In this document: in pieces, positions 6,843 to 9,058 of the stretch
Layout of the letters: every line of letters begins with the position of its first letter
How positions within the stretch are numbered: the stretch's first letter is position 1
Origin: Burkholderiales bacterium
GTDB lineage: Bacteria > Pseudomonadota > Gammaproteobacteria > Burkholderiales > Burkholderiaceae_C
Assembly (NCBI GenBank): GCA_025352345.1
Contig: JANXTP010000065.1
Coordinates: forward strand, 1 to 9,058
Direction of reading: 5' to 3'
Length of the DNA: 9,058 bases
The notes under the pieces: generated by a model
Told to the model about the DNA's origin: nothing
Seen by the model: the letters and a program-made list of their open reading frames with translations, nothing else
Databases searched by the model: none
Program-made: the position numbers and the translations under genes

Positions 6843-7442
6843 ATGCTGACCATCAACAAGCTCATCACCCAAGGCCGCGGACTGAGCCGCGTGTTGCTGG
6901 CCCGCGCCGCCACCGTGTTGCTCGACTGGGACGTGCGCCAGAAAAGCCGCTTCGATGCCACCGACTCGCAGGGGCGCACGCTCGGCGTGTTCCTGCCGCG
7001 CGGTGCGGTGGTGCGCGGCGGCGATGTGCTGGTGGCCGAAGACGGCTCGCTGATCGCGGTGCAAGCCGCTCCGCAGCCGGTGCTGGTGGTCACGCCTTGC
7101 AAGGAACACGGATCGGGTTTCGACCTGGTTCGCGCGGCGTATCACCTCGGCAACCGCCATGTGCCGCTGGAGTTGAAGCCCGACCACCTGAAGCTAGCAC
7201 CCGATCACGTGCTGGCCGACCTTCTGCGCCAGATGCACCTGACGGTGGCCGCCGCCGATGCGCCATTTGAGCCGGAGAGTGGCGCCTACGCTGCGGCCAC
7301 GGCGTCTGCTGGGCATGATCACGGGCATGCCGACCATGGGCATGACCACGCACCCTCGGCGACAGCGGCGCCCAAGGCCATCCAGATCCAGAGCGCACCG
7401 GCGCCTCATGTCCACGGCCCTGGCTGCAAGCACGACCATTGA
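6843..7442 (+). CDS. ureE: Urease accessory protein UreE, nickel metallochaperone
   Basis: 199 residues. UreE binds nickel in the cytoplasm and passes it to the UreG-containing activation complex on apo-urease. The N-terminus (MLTINKLI) and peptide-binding domain (residues ~1-75) are typical. The metal-binding domain has YHLGNRHVPL with His101 and His106, matching Klebsiella His91 and the essential dimer-interface His96. His122 in PDHVL aligns with Klebsiella His112; the His110 position is Pro here. The C-terminus is His-rich in two clusters: 158-169 (six His) and 189-199 (four His and one Cys). The start lacks a good Shine-Dalgarno sequence, and a small CGCGC-TCT-GCGCG hairpin (6820-6832) sits ten bases upstream. 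The stop overlaps the ureF ATG by one base. Confidence 0.95.
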   Translation: MLTINKLITQGRGLSRVLLARAATVLLDWDVRQKSRFDATDSQGRTLGVFLPRGAVVRGGDVLVAEDGSLIAVQAAPQPVLVVTPCKEHGSGFDLVRAAYHLGNRHVPLELKPDHLKLAPDHVLADLLRQMHLTVAAADAPFEPESGAYAAATASAGHDHGHADHGHDHAPSATAAPKAIQIQSAPAPHVHGPGCKHDH

Positions 7443-8212
7443 TGAGCGCGCCGCCGGTGCGCCCCAACGCTCGGTCGCGTCGCCAGCGCGAGCATCGGCG
7501 GCCTGCAGCGACTGAGCCCCGTCTGACGGCCGCATCGCTGCTGCAACTGATGTGGCTCGCCTCACCGGCGCTGCCGGTCGGCGGGTTCAGCTACTCCGAA
7601 GTGCTGGAAGCCGCGGTCGGTGCCGGCCTCGCTGCCCGTGAAGACGATGTCTGCCGCTGGCTGCTCGATCAGTTGCACCTGAGCCTGGCGCGCGGCGACT
7701 TGGCGCTGGTCGCGCGGGCGCACGGTGCGTGGCGGCGTGCTGACGCCGAGGCGATCACCACGCTCAACACCTGGGTCGCGATGACCCGTGAGAGCCACGA
7801 GTTGCGCCAGCAGACCGAGCAAATGGGCCGCTCGCTGGTCGAGTGGATGAAGAATCGGCCGCTCGACGCGCGCCAAGCCGACGGCCTGAATGCGCTGGCC
7901 GCATTGCGACCCGCGCCGACCTGGCCCGTGGCGTTCGCGCTGGCGGCGTTTCAAGCCCGTGCGCCGTGCCGTGAATCACTGCTGTGCTTTGCCTTCGGCT
8001 GGGCCGAAAACATGGTGCAGGCCGCACTGAAGTCGGTGCCCCTGGGGCAATCAGCCGGGCAGCGCGTCCTCAGCACCCTCGCCGCTGAGATTCCCGATGC
8101 GGTCGAGACGGCAATCAAACTCAGCGATGCCGAACGCCAAGTCTGCACACCGATGCTGGCGATCCTCTCGGCGCAGCACGAAACCCAGTACTCGCGGCTG
8201 TTCAGGTCTTGA
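7442..8212 (+). CDS. ureF: Urease accessory protein UreF
   Basis: 256 residues from ATG 7442, which overlaps the ureE stop in TGATG, a typical coupled start. A TTG at 7439 is in frame but less likely. UreF is an all-helical protein that with UreD/UreH docks on apo-urease and recruits UreG. Conserved blocks include LLQLMWLASPALPVGGFSYSE (~35-53), SHELRQQTEQMGRSLVEW (~119-136), FGWAENMVQAALKSVPLGQ (~182-200) and the C-terminal AQHETQYSRLF. Two oddities: about 30 Arg/Pro-rich residues precede the conserved core, and Val54 (GTG at 7601) stands where the family normally has Gly in SYS(E/Q)GLE. Function is likely but this substitution is at a highly conserved position. Confidence 0.95.
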   Translation: MSAPPVRPNARSRRQREHRRPAATEPRLTAASLLQLMWLASPALPVGGFSYSEVLEAAVGAGLAAREDDVCRWLLDQLHLSLARGDLALVARAHGAWRRADAEAITTLNTWVAMTRESHELRQQTEQMGRSLVEWMKNRPLDARQADGLNALAALRPAPTWPVAFALAAFQARAPCRESLLCFAFGWAENMVQAALKSVPLGQSAGQRVLSTLAAEIPDAVETAIKLSDAERQVCTPMLAILSAQHETQYSRLFRS

Positions 8213-8255
8213 ACTTGCTCTTACAACCACGAACCTCCAGAGTCCACGCACCGCC

Positions 8256-8921
8256 ATGACCGCACTGCACAACATCCCCCATCGCACCAAGAAGCTGCCC
8301 CCGCTGCGCGTCGGCGTCGGCGGGCCGGTCGGCTCGGGCAAGACGACGCTGGTCGAGATGCTGTGCAAGGCCATGCGCGAGCGCTACGACCTGGTGGTGG
8401 TGACCAACGACATCTACACCAAGGAAGACCAGCGCCTGCTCACCGTGGCCGGCGCGCTGCCCGCCGAGCGCATCATGGGCGTGGAAACCGGCGGCTGCCC
8501 GCACACCGCCATCCGCGAAGATGCGTCGATCAACCTCGAAGCGGTGGACCGCATGCTGGAGAAATTCCCCAACGCCGACATCGTGTTCATCGAATCGGGC
8601 GGCGACAACCTGGCCGCCACCTTCAGCCCCGAGCTGAGCGACCTGACGATCTACGTGATCGACGTGGCCGCCGGCGAAAAGATCCCACGCAAAGGCGGGC
8701 CCGGCATCACCAAGAGCGATCTGTTCGTCATCAACAAGATCGACCTGGCCCCCTACGTCGGCGCCGATCTGGCCGTGATGCAGGCCGACACCACCCGCAT
8801 GCGCACCACCCCCCAGGGCCTGCGCCCCTTCGTGATGACCAACCTGAAAACCCACCACGGCCTGGACGACGTGATCCGCTTCATCGAGCGCAAGGGCATG
8901 TTGGTGGGGGCGGCTGGCTAG
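8256..8921 (+). CDS. ureG: Urease accessory GTPase UreG
   Basis: 221 residues from ATG 8256. UreG is a SIMIBI-class GTPase that carries nickel and whose GTP hydrolysis drives insertion into urease. Visible motifs: P-loop GPVGSGKTT (residues 23-31, Lys29), TNDIYTKEDQ, the nickel-binding Cys81-Pro82-His83 in TGGCPHTAIREDAS, ESGGDNLAATFSPEL, and the guanine-specificity motif NKIDLAPYVGADL. The start is chosen from the conserved core and lies 43 bp after ureF; no strong ribosome-binding site is seen. The frame is open far upstream but lacks homology there. The TAG stop is part of CTAG at 8918-8921, directly at the edge of an insertion sequence, so the last codon or two may have been altered by that insertion. 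Confidence 0.96.
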   Translation: MTALHNIPHRTKKLPPLRVGVGGPVGSGKTTLVEMLCKAMRERYDLVVVTNDIYTKEDQRLLTVAGALPAERIMGVETGGCPHTAIREDASINLEAVDRMLEKFPNADIVFIESGGDNLAATFSPELSDLTIYVIDVAAGEKIPRKGGPGITKSDLFVINKIDLAPYVGADLAVMQADTTRMRTTPQGLRPFVMTNLKTHHGLDDVIRFIERKGMLVGAAG

Positions 8922-8952
8922 GGTGTGTTGACATTCGAGGTGACAATACCGT

Positions 8953-8975
8953 TCCAACCTGTTGATCTGGTTGGA
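8953..8975 (+). promoter_or_regulatory. Hairpin overlapping the transposase ribosome-binding site
   Basis: TCCAACC (8953-8959) and GGTTGGA (8969-8975) form a perfect 7-bp stem with a 9-nt loop. The right arm covers the first bases of GGAGGG (8973-8978), the transposase Shine-Dalgarno sequence. In RNA read in from outside, this could block translation of the transposase, a known form of IS self-control; here it is inferred from sequence only. Confidence 0.45.
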
Positions 8976-8981
8976 GGGACG

Positions 8982-9058
8982 ATGCGCAAGCAACTTCGCG
9001 ATGAGCAATGGAAGCGGATTGAGGGGCTGCTGCCCGGCAAGCCGAGCGACCCGGGCAG
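8982..9058 (+). CDS. IS5-family transposase, N-terminal fragment (runs off window)
   Basis: ATG 8982 is preceded by GGAGGG at 8973-8978, a strong ribosome-binding site. The 25 visible residues include MRKQLRDEQWKRIEGLL and LPGKPSDPG, the typical opening of IS5/IS427-type DDE transposases (helix-turn-helix-like N-terminal domain). The catalytic DDE domain and any programmed frameshift lie outside the window, so whether the element is intact is unknown. It is oriented the same way as the urease genes. Confidence 0.8.
   Translation, partial: MRKQLRDEQWKRIEGLLPGKPSDPG

Larger units (their letters stand above)
8921..9058 (+). mobile_element. Left end of an IS5-family insertion sequence (partial)
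   Basis: Immediately after the ureG stop the sequence changes character: GGGTGTGTTGACATTC resembles an IS terminal end, followed at 8982 by a transposase start with its own ribosome-binding site. CTAG at 8918-8921 fits the CTAG/TA target preference I recall for part of the IS5 family (IS427-like). The exact left boundary (between about 8919 and 8922) and the target duplication cannot be fixed because the right end is outside the window. Confidence 0.7.

Noticed and set aside
6793..6849. 18-codon reading frame between ureC and ureE (MPDLRSPVRRALRAPLPC) whose stop overlaps the ureE start
   Set aside because: It has no ribosome-binding site and no recognisable homology; such short frames are expected by chance in GC-rich DNA. 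Coupling to ureE is possible but unsupported.
8928..8947. TTGACA near the IS end as an outward or transposase promoter
   Set aside because: The -35 match is perfect but no acceptable -10 lies 16-18 bases away; the closest AT-rich match (GACAAT) is only 8 bases downstream.

Overview
The window is about 9 kb of GC-rich DNA with every supported gene on the + strand. The protein sequences (a ureABCEFG order, UreE opening MLTINKLI, UreF with PALPVGGFSYS) look like a betaproteobacterium of the Burkholderiales, perhaps near the Rubrivivax/Leptothrix/Methylibium group. That placement rests on remembered similarity, not a search.

Layout. Positions 2-3340 hold a very large hybrid sensor kinase: an NCS1-type (cytosine/purine/allantoin permease-like) transporter domain, an eight-cysteine segment, two more membrane helices, HisKA, HATPase, a receiver, and a helical tail. 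Two bases later (3343-4263) is a response regulator with a receiver, a PAS-like middle and a LuxR-type DNA-binding domain. After a 64-bp gap with a possible sigma70-type promoter comes a urease cluster: ureA (4328), ureB (4643), ureC (5009/5042), ureE (6843), ureF (7442), ureG (8256-8921). The left end of an IS5-family insertion sequence begins at or within the ureG stop codon and runs off the window.

How the genes would work together. The transporter-kinase may sense, and possibly bind or carry, a nitrogen compound such as urea, a purine or a ureide, and signal to the LuxR-type regulator, whose nearest possible target is the urease operon. UreA, UreB and UreC form the nickel enzyme; UreE, UreF and UreG deliver nickel with GTP hydrolysis. 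The remaining accessory protein, UreD/UreH, is not in the window.

Most notable: ureC carries an in-frame amber codon at codon 9 of its expected reading frame (MATISRRA-stop-AEMFGPT). The natural start at 5009 has a good ribosome-binding site, and translation could only resume at an ATG six bases after the stop. An annotation starting at 5042 would hide this. With a non-consensus Val in the conserved UreF SYSEG motif, an unusual insertion near the UreC N-terminus and an IS at the ureG stop, the locus may be starting to decay, may be translated by reinitiation, or may contain a sequencing error. I found no RNA genes, CRISPR arrays or convincing terminators.
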